Shown: positions 25,219-34,787, numbered from the stretch's first letter. The stretch: DNA of 64,000 bases from Rurimicrobium sp040387755 (GCA_040387755.1 JAZKDB010000004.1:1-64000); one strand, 5' to 3'. The notes: a model not told the origin generated them from the letters alone. Made by a program: numbers and translations.

Positions 25219-27156
25219 TTATTTAATTCTATAAACTACAAAATTAGCCTTTTCGAGGTTTAATGAGTCTTTTACTAAATTTCTAAAATATTGCGGTAAA
25301 ACGGTGTCTTTAGAAACTGATATATACCCCACATTCTGCTCCTGAATAAAGCTGTTCATAATTGCTTCTACAACTGCCCCGGAATCTTTGCTCTTATCCT
25401 TATAATAAATACTGAAAGGTGCCAAATCAATCTCTACGCGCTCTTCGTTTGCATAGGGACTGGACTCATTGACCGGAATAAAAGGTGCATTCAAAGAAAA
25501 GTTATGATAGTTGGGCCATAGATAATTTAAAAAACCTAAAGGCATAAAGTAAATCGTGTTCTTGTCAAAAAATGAACCAAAATGATTTATTGGCTGAAGG
25601 TTGACAAAATTATTACCTATATCCTTTTTAGTCAGGAATGACTTGAGCGCATTCCACTCTGCACGGTCGTGTTTATTAATGAAAAAGATATCGGCCTTGT
25701 GAATAAAAAGACAAAGAGCCAGAGCTGCAATTGTAATGAAAGAGAGAACCCTGCTCCTGAATACATATAAGACATACATCGTCAAAAAGCTAATGACAAT
25801 TGCATAAACAGGTGCTAAAATATTGGTATAAAATTGTACAGCATCAGGTGCAAAAGGATGTAACAATGCCCAACAACTAAGCCCTGAGAGTATTACACAA
25901 ATCATAAACAGGATATCATTATCCAAATTAAGTATACTGCTTTTCAGCTTCTTCCATTTTCCCGAAATTATGAGGCCGGTAAAAAATATAAGAAAGAACG
26001 GTGTCAAAACAAATAACTGAAACCAACCTCCGATAAATATTTTTATTGCCGTTGTAAGATACATTTTGATGTCAATAGCTTTTTCAATCTCAACTCCTGT
26101 TGCCTCCTTCGCTCTGAGTCCTAAAAATCCTGGTAAGAGCTTGTAGAGAAAAACTATAAAGATGACCGTAATCCCTACATAGCATAAATGGTAGAGGAAC
26201 CATTGCTTTGGGCTGATATTTTTTCGGATTAAATTGATAGTAAGCATCAAAAAAACAGTCATAAATATTGCCGGCAAAGAATTGATAAACGATAAGCCTC
26301 CTATCATAGCTAACAGGATAAATGCTCTCCAGGTCTTTTCTTTGGATAATATCAACAGGCTAATTAAAAAACAGGAGGGTACCAATACTTTTGACCAGTT
26401 CATTACAGACAATGTATAAGGCTCTGCCGAAGGAATAATAAACTTCGGAAAGAAAATATTAAATCCTGTGAACAGACCTGCTAACAATAACAAATACAGA
26501 TAAGCACTTTTGCCAGACAAATAACTATAGAATCTATTATAAGAGTAGTAAAATATACCATTGATAAATATAACTGAGAAATGTGTAAAGACAATCAAAA
26601 AGACAGCAGAAGGGTTAGTGCTTACCAGTTTAGAAACCAAAGCATATGCCCAAATATCACCATAATGATAAGGAGAAGCATAAGTAGCGCTATAGATAGG
26701 GTCAAGATTCAGAGATTCAATCCCAAACTCATTGAGTCTTTGTGCTATTCTGAAATAAATATTAAAGTCTCCGGAGACATAGGCAACATAATCTGAGCTA
26801 AAAGAATTGATAGCCCATAGATAAAATCCAAAATTGACTAATACAGAACAGGCGAAAAAGGGTAAATGCTTTTTGAAACTAATAGAACTAACATCCGAAG
26901 AATTCAATTTTTCCCGCACAAAAAAGAATAACAAAATGGGGGTTATCAGAAAAATGCTGATTCCTTTAGTACTGACTATAGCATAAAAACTAATTAATAA
27001 AAAAGTGCCGCTCAGCAATTGCCAAAATAAACCTAATACGTGTGTACTTCCTTTTTTTCTGGCTGTAAGTTCCAGTCCTTTACCCATAAGAAGGGATAAA
27101 GACAAGAAACCTAAAACACTAAAGAACGATAAAACAATATCGGGCACTTGCAACAT
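25219..27156 (-). CDS. Polytopic membrane protein, paralog B (GT-C-like)
   Basis: This 645-residue protein has about 12-13 membrane segments and a C-terminal soluble part. It shares long blocks with the gene at 27427: SGDFNIYFRIAQRLNE, PYHYGDIWAYALVS, PSAEPYTLSVMNWSKVLVPS, NIGYISVSKDT-like sequence and the end VVYRIK. The conserved acidic and His/Tyr residues of the first large loop suggest a catalytic site facing the periplasm. Function as a lipid-linked sugar transferase is inference. A 270-bp scar of decayed coding sequence separates it from paralog C. Confidence 0.75.
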   Translation of the reverse strand: MLQVPDIVLSFFSVLGFLSLSLLMGKGLELTARKKGSTHVLGLFWQLLSGTFLLISFYAIVSTKGISIFLITPILLFFFVREKLNSSDVSSISFKKHLPFFACSVLVNFGFYLWAINSFSSDYVAYVSGDFNIYFRIAQRLNEFGIESLNLDPIYSATYASPYHYGDIWAYALVSKLVSTNPSAVFLIVFTHFSVIFINGIFYYSYNRFYSYLSGKSAYLYLLLLAGLFTGFNIFFPKFIIPSAEPYTLSVMNWSKVLVPSCFLISLLILSKEKTWRAFILLAMIGGLSFINSLPAIFMTVFLMLTINLIRKNISPKQWFLYHLCYVGITVIFIVFLYKLLPGFLGLRAKEATGVEIEKAIDIKMYLTTAIKIFIGGWFQLFVLTPFFLIFFTGLIISGKWKKLKSSILNLDNDILFMICVILSGLSCWALLHPFAPDAVQFYTNILAPVYAIVISFLTMYVLYVFRSRVLSFITIAALALCLFIHKADIFFINKHDRAEWNALKSFLTKKDIGNNFVNLQPINHFGSFFDKNTIYFMPLGFLNYLWPNYHNFSLNAPFIPVNESSPYANEERVEIDLAPFSIYYKDKSKDSGAVVEAIMNSFIQEQNVGYISVSKDTVLPQYFRNLVKDSLNLEKANFVVYRIK

Positions 27157-27223
27157 AAATTAGATTTTTAAAAAGAAAATTAACAATGGATTGAAATACA
27201 AACTTAAACGCCAATTATTTTCC

Positions 27224-27426
27224 TCAATTAACCTCAGCTAATTTCTTTATCATTTTGTGCAAAGAAAATCTATCTCTGACAGAATTCCAACCACCTTTTA
27301 TGATTTTATTTAAAGAATAAAAATTGATTATCTATCTGATGTATAGACTATTTGTCTTAAATCAGTAAGGAAACCATTAAAAAATGTCTGATTCGGATTT
27401 TTCTTCCAAAAATCACGAGCTCCCAC
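27224..27426 (-). pseudogene. Scar with C-terminal fragment of a GT4 glycosyltransferase
   Basis: On the minus strand, 27331 to 27224 reads a short tail including LNKIIKGGWNSVRDRFSLHK and then MIKKLAEVN before a TGA. It closely matches the C-terminus of the intact GT4 protein at 30220 (LRNKIIEVGRNSVRERFSLH). Just before it, 27426 to 27328 is a second coding-like piece, ARDFWKKNPNQTFFNG and onwards, ending SDR-stop. It begins right after the stop of paralog C, in the same frame, and I cannot assign it. Both pieces look like remains of genes lost during duplication or recombination. Confidence 0.75.
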
Positions 27427-29373
27427 CTATTTAACTCTGTAAACAATAAAATTACCCTTGTCCTGCACTAAGGAATCTTTTACCAGATATCGAAAATATT
27501 GGGGCAATGATGTATCTTTTGCTACAGAAATGTAACCAACATTATAATCCTTTATAAATTGAATTGAAATCTGACTAATATCTTTATATCCCCTTTTCAA
27601 CATTTTTTTATAATAAACCATGAAAGGTGCAGAATTGACAACAGTAGTTTCTTCTGCTAAAAAAACACTTTTCGGATTGACAGGAATAAAAGGCGCATTT
27701 AAAGAAATATTCTCATACGTTGACCATTTGTAACTCAATATATTAAGTGGAATAAATATGGTTGTATATTTTTCAAAAAAAGAATTAAACGTTGAGCTCG
27801 CCTTTATATTAACGAACACGCTATTGTCACCTTTGTTATTTAAGTATTGATTTAAATTATTCCAATCCTTCTTATCTGAAGATGTAACAAAAAACTGATC
27901 GCTACGGTGAGCATAAATACAAGCAATAATAGTGAATACCGATAGAATGCTAATCCATTTGTTTTTTAATACATAAAAGACATACATGATTATAATGCTA
28001 ATTAAAATCGCGGAAAAAGGAGAGAGAACATTAGAAAAAAACTGTACAGAGTTTACGTCAAAATTATGGAGCAATGCCCAGCAACAAAGACCTGAAAAGA
28101 TTATAAGGAATAATAAAATAAAACTATTGTCAATGTATAATAATAGCTTTTTAAAATCCTTGAGCTTGCCCGAAACAAACAAACCAATAATTAAAATAAT
28201 AAAGTATGGAATAAGCACAAATAACTGAAACCATCCGCCAATAAAAATATTTGTGGCAGTTCTCAAATACCTCTTTAAATCCATTGTCTGAAGTAAACTA
28301 ATACCATCAACTTGCTGGTGATTAGGAATGCCCATCCATAGTGGCATTAATTTATATAAAACCAAAATAAAACTAACGCTGGTTAATACAAAAAAAGCAT
28401 TGTAAAAAAACCAGTGCTTTATACTTATTTGATGTCTTAATACATTGAATGTCAGCAATAAAAAAACAGACATAAATATTGCCGGCAAAGCATTAATAAA
28501 TGAAAGCCCTCCTATTATGGCAAGGATTACCAACGCTCTCCAATTCTTCTGATGAGCAAGAATCAGCAACCCCACAAAAACTGTTGAAGGCACTAGTACT
28601 TTCGACCAATTCATAACAGACAAAGTATAGGGCTCGGCAGATGGTAAAATAAACTTAGGGAAAAACAAATTAAACCCTGTAAACAAGCCTGCAAAGAGCA
28701 ACAGGTATACGTATATCTTTCCTTCTATTAAATAACCCGAAAATATTTTTTTTATATAAGTATACAGTCCGTTTATAAAAATAACAGAAAAATGAGAGAA
28801 CGATATTAAAAAAATAACAGATGGATTAATGCTTGCAAACCTAGATACTATTGCGTACATCCAAATATCTCCATAATGATATGGTATAGGGTAATTAGGC
28901 CTAAATATCGGGTCCAGACTAGCGTTTTCAACACCATATTCATTGAATTTCTGTGCAATCCGAAAATAAATATTGAAATCTCCAGAAACGAAATTTACAC
29001 TTTCTGTCGTAAAAGAAGTTAGCGAAAAGAGATAAAAACCAAAATTCAGGATAACTGAGGACACAAAAAACATGATTTGCTGCCTGTCGTTTGAAACTCC
29101 GGTTTCTGCCGGTTTCTGTCTAACTAAAAAGAATAGAAAAACAGGGCATACCAAAAATATTGTAAGTGCCTTGGTGGTGATAATGGCATATATAGAAATC
29201 ATCAATAAAGTACCCGTAAAAATCCTCCAGAAAAGACTCAGGGAAACTTTGCCATATAATGCCTCATTTCTTTTTACGGCAATTCTTTCAAGTAGATAGC
29301 CCATTAAAAGAGCAGTTGAAATAGAAAGAAAATAAAAAAGAAAGGAACTAACTATTTCATTCTGGCCAATCAT
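27427..29373 (-). CDS. Polytopic membrane protein, paralog C (GT-C-like)
   Basis: This 648-residue protein is the closest relative of the 25219 product and more distant from the 20445 one. Shared blocks include SGDFNIYFRIAQKFNE, PYHYGDIWMYAIVS and FIGGWFQLFVLIPYF, and the end FIVYRVK. About 12-13 membrane segments are followed by a soluble tail with NISLNAPFIPVNP. A GT-C-like or polymerase role is inferred from topology and place. It lies 10 bp after the methyltransferase. Its stop is followed immediately by the decayed scar. Confidence 0.75.
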   Translation of the reverse strand: MIGQNEIVSSFLFYFLSISTALLMGYLLERIAVKRNEALYGKVSLSLFWRIFTGTLLMISIYAIITTKALTIFLVCPVFLFFLVRQKPAETGVSNDRQQIMFFVSSVILNFGFYLFSLTSFTTESVNFVSGDFNIYFRIAQKFNEYGVENASLDPIFRPNYPIPYHYGDIWMYAIVSRFASINPSVIFLISFSHFSVIFINGLYTYIKKIFSGYLIEGKIYVYLLLFAGLFTGFNLFFPKFILPSAEPYTLSVMNWSKVLVPSTVFVGLLILAHQKNWRALVILAIIGGLSFINALPAIFMSVFLLLTFNVLRHQISIKHWFFYNAFFVLTSVSFILVLYKLMPLWMGIPNHQQVDGISLLQTMDLKRYLRTATNIFIGGWFQLFVLIPYFIILIIGLFVSGKLKDFKKLLLYIDNSFILLFLIIFSGLCCWALLHNFDVNSVQFFSNVLSPFSAILISIIIMYVFYVLKNKWISILSVFTIIACIYAHRSDQFFVTSSDKKDWNNLNQYLNNKGDNSVFVNIKASSTFNSFFEKYTTIFIPLNILSYKWSTYENISLNAPFIPVNPKSVFLAEETTVVNSAPFMVYYKKMLKRGYKDISQISIQFIKDYNVGYISVAKDTSLPQYFRYLVKDSLVQDKGNFIVYRVK

Positions 29374-29383
29374 ATATAATAAA

Positions 29384-30223
29384 TTAATTCTGTTTTATTT
29401 TTCTTGCAACGACAAAGCAACTTCCGCCAAAAGGAAATTGCTTGCCCGATTTGATCCTACCTAATTCAAAAGCCCAAACTCTATTCAATATCTTATTAAT
29501 GATTCCAGATTTGCTGCTGTGCTCCTTTTTGTGCTTATCTATTTCGGCAGACTGCTTATTGAATCCAAGTTTGCTGGGCAAGGTCCGAAAAAAGAAAACA
29601 GGGAATGGCAAAACAGGAAAGATGTAAGTAGAATATTCTATTGTAAACCCAATAGATATAAGTTTGTTTTCGAGTTGCCCAAGGGTATAACGACGATAGT
29701 GCCCTGCATCATTATCCTCATTGGACCACAAAAAACTAAATGCAGGTACTGTAATATAGGCAAGACCGTCGCTTTTGAGGTATGAATGCATTGTTGACAA
29801 AAAAGCGACATCATCCTCAATATGCTCTATGACATCAAACATTCCGGCACTGTCCAGCGAGCCTTTATGAAAAGAAGCGTACTCCAGAGTGGAGCATATA
29901 ACATTTTTCAGGTCTCTTTTCCTTGCATTTAAACAACCATGTATGCCAGGTTCTATCAAAACTGTTTCAATACCACAATCTTCAAGACCCTTTGCAACAT
30001 ATCCATTTCCGCCACCTATATCAAAAAACACTTCATTTGGAGAAAGCCTTTTCACTGATTCTATGATACAATTATTCCGATGCTTAAACCAAAAACTATC
30101 CTCTTCAATCTGAAAACAATGATTATTACCTTCTTTTGGGTAAGAAACTTCTTTTTCATTCTGAGCAAAGAAAATTCCTTCCCTGTTCTCTAAAGTACTG
30201 GTATAATCCGAGATGTCAATCAT
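29384..30223 (-). CDS. Class I SAM-dependent methyltransferase
   Basis: This 279-residue protein is counted from the ATG at 30223, which overlaps the GT4 stop as ATGA. An ATG 18 bp upstream is possible but less compact. The SAM-binding loop is VFFDIGGGNGYVAKGLE, followed by the acidic VLIEPG and the motif MFDVIEHIEDDVAFLS. AYITVPAFSFLWSNEDNDAGHYRRYT is typical of polysaccharide- or lipid-linked methyltransferases of the Methyltransf_11/23 type. The acceptor is unknown; O-methylation of a sugar is inference. Confidence 0.85.
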   Translation of the reverse strand: MIDISDYTSTLENREGIFFAQNEKEVSYPKEGNNHCFQIEEDSFWFKHRNNCIIESVKRLSPNEVFFDIGGGNGYVAKGLEDCGIETVLIEPGIHGCLNARKRDLKNVICSTLEYASFHKGSLDSAGMFDVIEHIEDDVAFLSTMHSYLKSDGLAYITVPAFSFLWSNEDNDAGHYRRYTLGQLENKLISIGFTIEYSTYIFPVLPFPVFFFRTLPSKLGFNKQSAEIDKHKKEHSSKSGIINKILNRVWAFELGRIKSGKQFPFGGSCFVVARKIKQN

Positions 30224-31350
30224 GCTTTCATAATATTGCAATATAATTCGGTTAACTCCTTTATCATTTCGTGTAAAGAAAATCTTTCTCGCACAGAATT
30301 CCTACCAACTTCTATTATTTTATTCCTCAATTCATCCTTATCTAATATTTCAAGGATACCCTTATTAATTGCATCAGCATCTTTAAATGGCACCACAATT
30401 GCATTCTCATGATCCTTTATAAAATCGGGTGCTACACCTGCAAGCGTAAATACAGACGGAACTCCACAAGCCAATGCCTCTATATAAGTTTGCCCAAAAG
30501 ATTCAATCAAAGTATCCGTTGATGCCTGTACAAATACATCAAACAGAGCATAAACCGCAGCTAATTCATTTTCGAACGGAACCGCATTATAAGACTCAGA
30601 AGGTAACTCTGCCAGTTGGGCATCAATTTGTTGTTTATAATCTCCATTGGCATTAAAAAGTAATAATAATGCATCTGGGTATTGCTCCAACAACTGACGA
30701 AAAGCGGGTATAATGTATTGTATTCCTTTTAATTCTGTGAAACGGGAAATTACTCCTACCACAGGATGTTTATCTCCAGGGTTGTATTTTAATTTTACCT
30801 GACGTACTGTATCTAAGGATACATTACGAAAATAATCCAAATCAAAACCATGAAAAATTAGTTCTACCTTCTCTTTTGGTACAAACTCCATCTCAGTAAG
30901 TACTGTCTTAACAGCATGAGATGGCGCAATGATTTTTGTGGCCAGTCGGTTACACCATTTATCCCACTTGACCCCTTTGGGAAAATACCTGAAATGATAA
31001 TCTGAATGATGGCGGGTATAAATGCGTTGCCTAATGCCTGCAAATTTTGCAGCGCTAAGGCCAAGTATACTGGCTGTCAATAAATGACAATGTACAATAT
31101 CCGGTTTTTGCTTTAGCAGTAATCTGCATAACGATAGCCAAGCTAATGGCCAATCTTTTTTGCCCGTACAGATGATTCTAATGACCTTATATTGATGAGA
31201 CTGTAAATACTCTTCCAGCATTGATGAGCCTGGATTGAGTAAAATAAACTGTACATCAAACCTGTCATAATCCAGATTTGATGCAATCCACTCAAAAGCC
31301 AACGCTTTGTTGATATCGGATATTATATAGCAAACTTTAAGCTTATGCAA
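30220..31350 (-). CDS. GT4-type glycosyltransferase
   Basis: This 376-residue GT-B enzyme has an N-terminal domain with PDIVHCHLLTASILGLSAAK and RIYTRHHSDY, and a donor domain with VGVISRFTELKGIQYIIPAF. ESFGQTYIEALACGVPSVFT is the E-x7-E motif. The frame opens with a TTG at 31350, since no ATG lies near and an in-frame stop sits just upstream. Its stop overlaps the methyltransferase start. A decayed copy of its C-terminus occurs at 27224. It is divergent from the plus-strand gene at 31415. Confidence 0.88.
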   Translation of the reverse strand: MHKLKVCYIISDINKALAFEWIASNLDYDRFDVQFILLNPGSSMLEEYLQSHQYKVIRIICTGKKDWPLAWLSLCRLLLKQKPDIVHCHLLTASILGLSAAKFAGIRQRIYTRHHSDYHFRYFPKGVKWDKWCNRLATKIIAPSHAVKTVLTEMEFVPKEKVELIFHGFDLDYFRNVSLDTVRQVKLKYNPGDKHPVVGVISRFTELKGIQYIIPAFRQLLEQYPDALLLLFNANGDYKQQIDAQLAELPSESYNAVPFENELAAVYALFDVFVQASTDTLIESFGQTYIEALACGVPSVFTLAGVAPDFIKDHENAIVVPFKDADAINKGILEILDKDELRNKIIEVGRNSVRERFSLHEMIKELTELYCNIMKA

Positions 31351-31414
31351 ATTATAAAGGTTTTAAATTCTGAATGCTTAAGTGAATCCAAAGTACTTAC
31401 TTTTGTCATCTGAT

Positions 31415-32407
31415 ATGCAACTTTCCATCATTATCATCAACTTCAATACGCCAGAATATACAATTGGTTGCCTTAATTCAATTAAGCTACATGCGCAAAG
31501 ATTCAACTTTTCTTACGAAATCGTATTGATAGATAATGCCCCCAAGCAGGATAATAAGGCTCAGTTCGAGTCTTGTGTCCCTTCCCTGAACTATATCAAG
31601 TCTGATTTAAACATTGGGTTTGGAAGGGCCAACAATCTGGGAATGGAAGCCGCCATTGGCAAGTATTTTTTGCTACTTAACTCTGACACTATTTTAATTG
31701 ATGATAGCCTGAACAATTGTATCAGCTATATGGAGCAGGATAAAGAAGAAAAAACAGGCTTACTAGGATGCAAATTATTGAATGAAGACCTGAGTTATCA
31801 ACATTCCTTTTATCCATTTGTACAGAATACTTTGCTCAATTATTTTAAAGGCAATAATCCATTGCTCAGTAAAATTTATAATACCAATCGTTTGTTCAAG
31901 GAATCATCTGAAACCATTAAAGTAGGGGATGTATCGGGAGCATTTATGCTGTTGCGTCGCTCTGTATTCCAGTCTTTAAACGGTTTTGACCCGGATTTTT
32001 TTCTCTATTGTGAAGAAACGGAATGGTGCAGAAACCGAATTGGGAAACATTATGACATTGTATACTATCCACATAGCCAGATTGTTCATTTCGGTGGTAA
32101 AAGTGCACCTCGAGAACCCATGTTGGTGCAATCTGCTATATCAGAATATCTTTTTTGGTATAAGTGCGGGATGAGCAAATATCTTTTGTTTATCTTTTTC
32201 AACAGCGTCAACCTCTTGTATTTCTTCTTACAATATCCATTTACAAAATCGCAAAACAAAGCGTCTGTATTTGGTTTTATAAGGCGCTATTTCAAAGCAG
32301 TACCCTATTGGTTATTCAACATCCCCGCATATAAAAACAAATTTTCGGCCCGAAAAGAAGCACTTATTTATGAAGGTGCCCGAGCTATATTTTTCGACAA
32401 GCAATAA
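31415..32407 (+). CDS. GT2 rhamnosyltransferase-like enzyme, on the opposite strand
   Basis: This 330-residue GT-A enzyme is the only plus-strand gene within the polysaccharide locus. From the ATG at 31415 it reads MQLSIIIINFNTPEYTIGCL. LNIGFGRANNLGME and FLLLNSDTILIDDS (DxD-like) follow, then VSGAFMLLRRSVFQSLNGFDPDFFLYCEETEWC. These are hallmarks of the WbbL-like rhamnosyltransferase group. An upstream GTG frame (31382) gives 11 extra residues without family likeness. It meets the acetyltransferase at 32409 tail to tail with 1 bp between them. It needs its own promoter in the 64 bp above it. Confidence 0.88.
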   Translation: MQLSIIIINFNTPEYTIGCLNSIKLHAQRFNFSYEIVLIDNAPKQDNKAQFESCVPSLNYIKSDLNIGFGRANNLGMEAAIGKYFLLLNSDTILIDDSLNNCISYMEQDKEEKTGLLGCKLLNEDLSYQHSFYPFVQNTLLNYFKGNNPLLSKIYNTNRLFKESSETIKVGDVSGAFMLLRRSVFQSLNGFDPDFFLYCEETEWCRNRIGKHYDIVYYPHSQIVHFGGKSAPREPMLVQSAISEYLFWYKCGMSKYLLFIFFNSVNLLYFFLQYPFTKSQNKASVFGFIRRYFKAVPYWLFNIPAYKNKFSARKEALIYEGARAIFFDKQ

Positions 32408-32408
32408 A

Positions 32409-33050
32409 TTATTTTTCGAGTGCAGAAAGAAATGTATCAACGTTGTGTAGCAATTTAAAATTCTCCTTCAGCCATTTTTCATCTTTATTCCACCATTCTG
32501 AAGCAAGCAATTTCTCAACTGTTTCTTCATCAAATCTCATCCTGATAAGCCTGGCAGGAATACCGCCCACAATTGCGTAGTCAGGAACATCCTGAGTGAC
32601 CACAGCTCCAGCTGCTACTATTGCCCCATGTCCGATTTTTATATTATCAACCACCACAACATTAGAGCCTATCCATACGTCATTCCCAATTTCTACAGTA
32701 CCCGATTCTTTAAAATATTCCTTATCAGCAAAAGTGTAACCATGCAGAGAATAAAATACAGGGCTTGTAGAAACAAAGCTACTGGTAGGATGATTGCCGG
32801 TGCAAATGGAAACAAAAGAGCCGATGGAGCAAAACTTACCAATTTGGGTGTTGACGACAATATTTAAACCAGATAAATAGCTAAAATCGCCTATACTACT
32901 GTTACCACAATATGAGTGTTTACCGACTTTTACTTTTTTCCCCAGCTGACAATTAGATACTACTGTAGTGGAATGATATTTTCCATCTATCCATTTGGCA
33001 TTAAACCAATCGTGCAACCTTTTTGCAAATCTGAGTAAAAAACTATTCAT
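32409..33050 (-). CDS. Left-handed beta-helix acetyltransferase (CatB/Xat-like)
   Basis: This 213-residue protein is made of hexapeptide repeats (such as VWIGSNVVVVDNIKIGHGAIVAAGAVV). It ends with AIVGGIPARLIRMRFDEETVEKLLASEWW, the signature of the CatB/Xat acetyltransferase group. Related enzymes in surface-sugar loci O-acetylate glycans or sugar precursors in the cytosol, using acetyl-CoA. The likely catalytic His is in SICTGNHPTSSFVS. It lies 1 bp after the GT2 gene at 33052. Acceptor unknown. Confidence 0.9.
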   Translation of the reverse strand: MNSFLLRFAKRLHDWFNAKWIDGKYHSTTVVSNCQLGKKVKVGKHSYCGNSSIGDFSYLSGLNIVVNTQIGKFCSIGSFVSICTGNHPTSSFVSTSPVFYSLHGYTFADKEYFKESGTVEIGNDVWIGSNVVVVDNIKIGHGAIVAAGAVVTQDVPDYAIVGGIPARLIRMRFDEETVEKLLASEWWNKDEKWLKENFKLLHNVDTFLSALEK

Positions 33051-33051
33051 A

Positions 33052-33993
33052 CTAAATTTTTACTGTCGGGAAATAATTTCCGTTAGCGGTGAGGATAAAA
33101 TCGTACAACTTGCAGCGCAAATTTACTGGCAAAAAAGTCCAGAAATGGTTATCCATACTGTTTATCATAAACCTGTTGACAAAGAGCTTAAAAAAGGTAC
33201 ATTTCAAACCAGTTGGCACAGTCGGATAACGTTCGTTTATCTCCGGGTTGCCGTACAATTCAGGTTTGAGGCGTATCAATTCCCATTGTGCATTGGTATA
33301 CTCCCTAAGTCTTTTCAAGTAACTCGTAAAAGTTTTGGCAGAAAAATCATTGTGCCAGGCCCAGCATTGATTGGATAAAAAAATTGATTTATCTCTTAAT
33401 CTTGCCCTTACTGCAAGGTCATAATCTTCGGCATCTTTAAGCCTTGCGTCAAACATGCCCATATCCATAAAGTCCTGCTTCGAAACCGAAAAGTTATTGG
33501 CAGTAATATACGGATTATTCAATTGCACTTCTCCCAGCTCGGAGCTCCTGATGTCTTTGTTCCACCGACCGTTTTGCCAGTTTTCAAATTTCCCAAACTC
33601 TGTCAGGTGGCCATCACTATGCATTTGATCCAGTCGGCCACTTACAAAACTCCCGGGAAATTTCAGATGGTGCTGTTGATGACATTTCACCCAATCCTCG
33701 GGTACTACCATATCATCGTCCATAAAGATGAGCAAATTCTTAGCAGCCTCAAGGGCACCACGATTTCGCACTCCAGCTCTTCCCTCATTCGCCTGCTCAA
33801 TAATTCTCAACTGTGGCAGATCAAATTTTCTTTGTTCAATGATGGATTTTGTATCATCCGTCGAACCATCGATGACTACAAGAATCTCATCGGGGGGGCA
33901 GGATTGTTTTTCCACACTTTGCAGTGCATTGACCACTTTATGCGCTCCATTATACGTGGGAATGATAATTGTTGTAGTTATACCCCCAGACAT
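33052..33993 (-). CDS. GT2 family glycosyltransferase
   Basis: This 313-residue GT-A enzyme has TIIIPTYNGAHKVVNALQSVE, ILVVIDGSTDDTKSI and NLLIFMDDDMVVPEDW (acidic triad near residue 92). RAGVRNRGALEAAK lies between. The C-terminal part has ARLKDAEDYDLAVRARLRDKSI, the base-like ED motif of inverting GT2 enzymes. It overlaps the upstream GT2 gene by 16 bp. No membrane segments. Donor unknown. Confidence 0.88.
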   Translation of the reverse strand: MSGGITTTIIIPTYNGAHKVVNALQSVEKQSCPPDEILVVIDGSTDDTKSIIEQRKFDLPQLRIIEQANEGRAGVRNRGALEAAKNLLIFMDDDMVVPEDWVKCHQQHHLKFPGSFVSGRLDQMHSDGHLTEFGKFENWQNGRWNKDIRSSELGEVQLNNPYITANNFSVSKQDFMDMGMFDARLKDAEDYDLAVRARLRDKSIFLSNQCWAWHNDFSAKTFTSYLKRLREYTNAQWELIRLKPELYGNPEINERYPTVPTGLKCTFFKLFVNRFMINSMDNHFWTFLPVNLRCKLYDFILTANGNYFPTVKI

Positions 33994-34787
33994 TTATTTA
34001 GTATTTTAATGATTCTGGTTTCAAAATAAGAATAATTTTTTTTGAAAAAAACCACTTTGTTCTTTTCCATCATATCGTTCTTTTTACCACTACTCCCTTC
34101 CTGTATGTGCACTACTGTGGTATCAGCAAAAAAGAATACCTGATAGCCTAATTTTTTGATATCCATACACCACTGTACATCCTCCCAATACATAAAGTAA
34201 GAATCATCCAATTTCCCTTCAGGAAGCTTTGTAACAATTTCACTTTTCATCATAAAGAATGCTCCCCAAATCCAATCTGCTTCGGTAGTTTCATTGTGTT
34301 CAAAAAAAGAACCCAACAACATTTTTCCTGCTTTTCGCCTGCTCAAAAATTTCTGAATTCTCAACAACTCTATCAAACTGTATTTGATAGAAGGGAAACG
34401 TTGAGCCACACTTTGGTGACGGCCGTCTGGATAAATCAATCTGGCAGTTAGCACACCAACTCTCGGGTGCTCTTGCATAAAATGAAAAGATTTACTGACA
34501 GAGTCTTCAGTAAGATAAGTGTCGCTGTTGAGCAACAAAATATACTTCCCCTTCGCGTATTTTATTCCCAGATTATTACCTCCTGCAAAACCCAGATTGT
34601 CTTTGGATTCGATAAGCTTTACTTTATCTCCCCACTGCACAGTATTCTCTTTATTGAATTCATCTGTTCCATTTTCTACCAAAACAATTTCAAAAGAAAC
34701 ATCTTTGGTATGATGGAGTATTGATTCAATACACTGTTGGGTTAATAAAAATGTTTTGTAGTTAATAATAATTATTGAGACATCCAT
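33978..34787 (-). CDS. GT2 rhamnosyltransferase-like enzyme
   Basis: This 269-residue GT-A enzyme has VSIIIINYKTFLLTQQCIESI, NLGFAGGNNLGIKYAKGKYI, LLLNSDTYLTEDS and then WIWGAFFMMKSEIV and YFMYWEDVQWCMDIKKLGY. It belongs to the same WbbL-like group as the plus-strand gene at 31415, but the two are not close copies. It overlaps the oxygenase gene by 1 bp and the next GT2 by 16 bp, so all three form one transcription unit. Confidence 0.88.
   Translation of the reverse strand: MDVSIIIINYKTFLLTQQCIESILHHTKDVSFEIVLVENGTDEFNKENTVQWGDKVKLIESKDNLGFAGGNNLGIKYAKGKYILLLNSDTYLTEDSVSKSFHFMQEHPRVGVLTARLIYPDGRHQSVAQRFPSIKYSLIELLRIQKFLSRRKAGKMLLGSFFEHNETTEADWIWGAFFMMKSEIVTKLPEGKLDDSYFMYWEDVQWCMDIKKLGYQVFFFADTTVVHIQEGSSGKKNDMMEKNKVVFFKKNYSYFETRIIKILNKCLGV

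Noticed and set aside
33523..34029. 168-codon plus-strand frame
   Set aside because: It overlaps two minus-strand GT2 genes that have full motifs, and has no recognisable domain.
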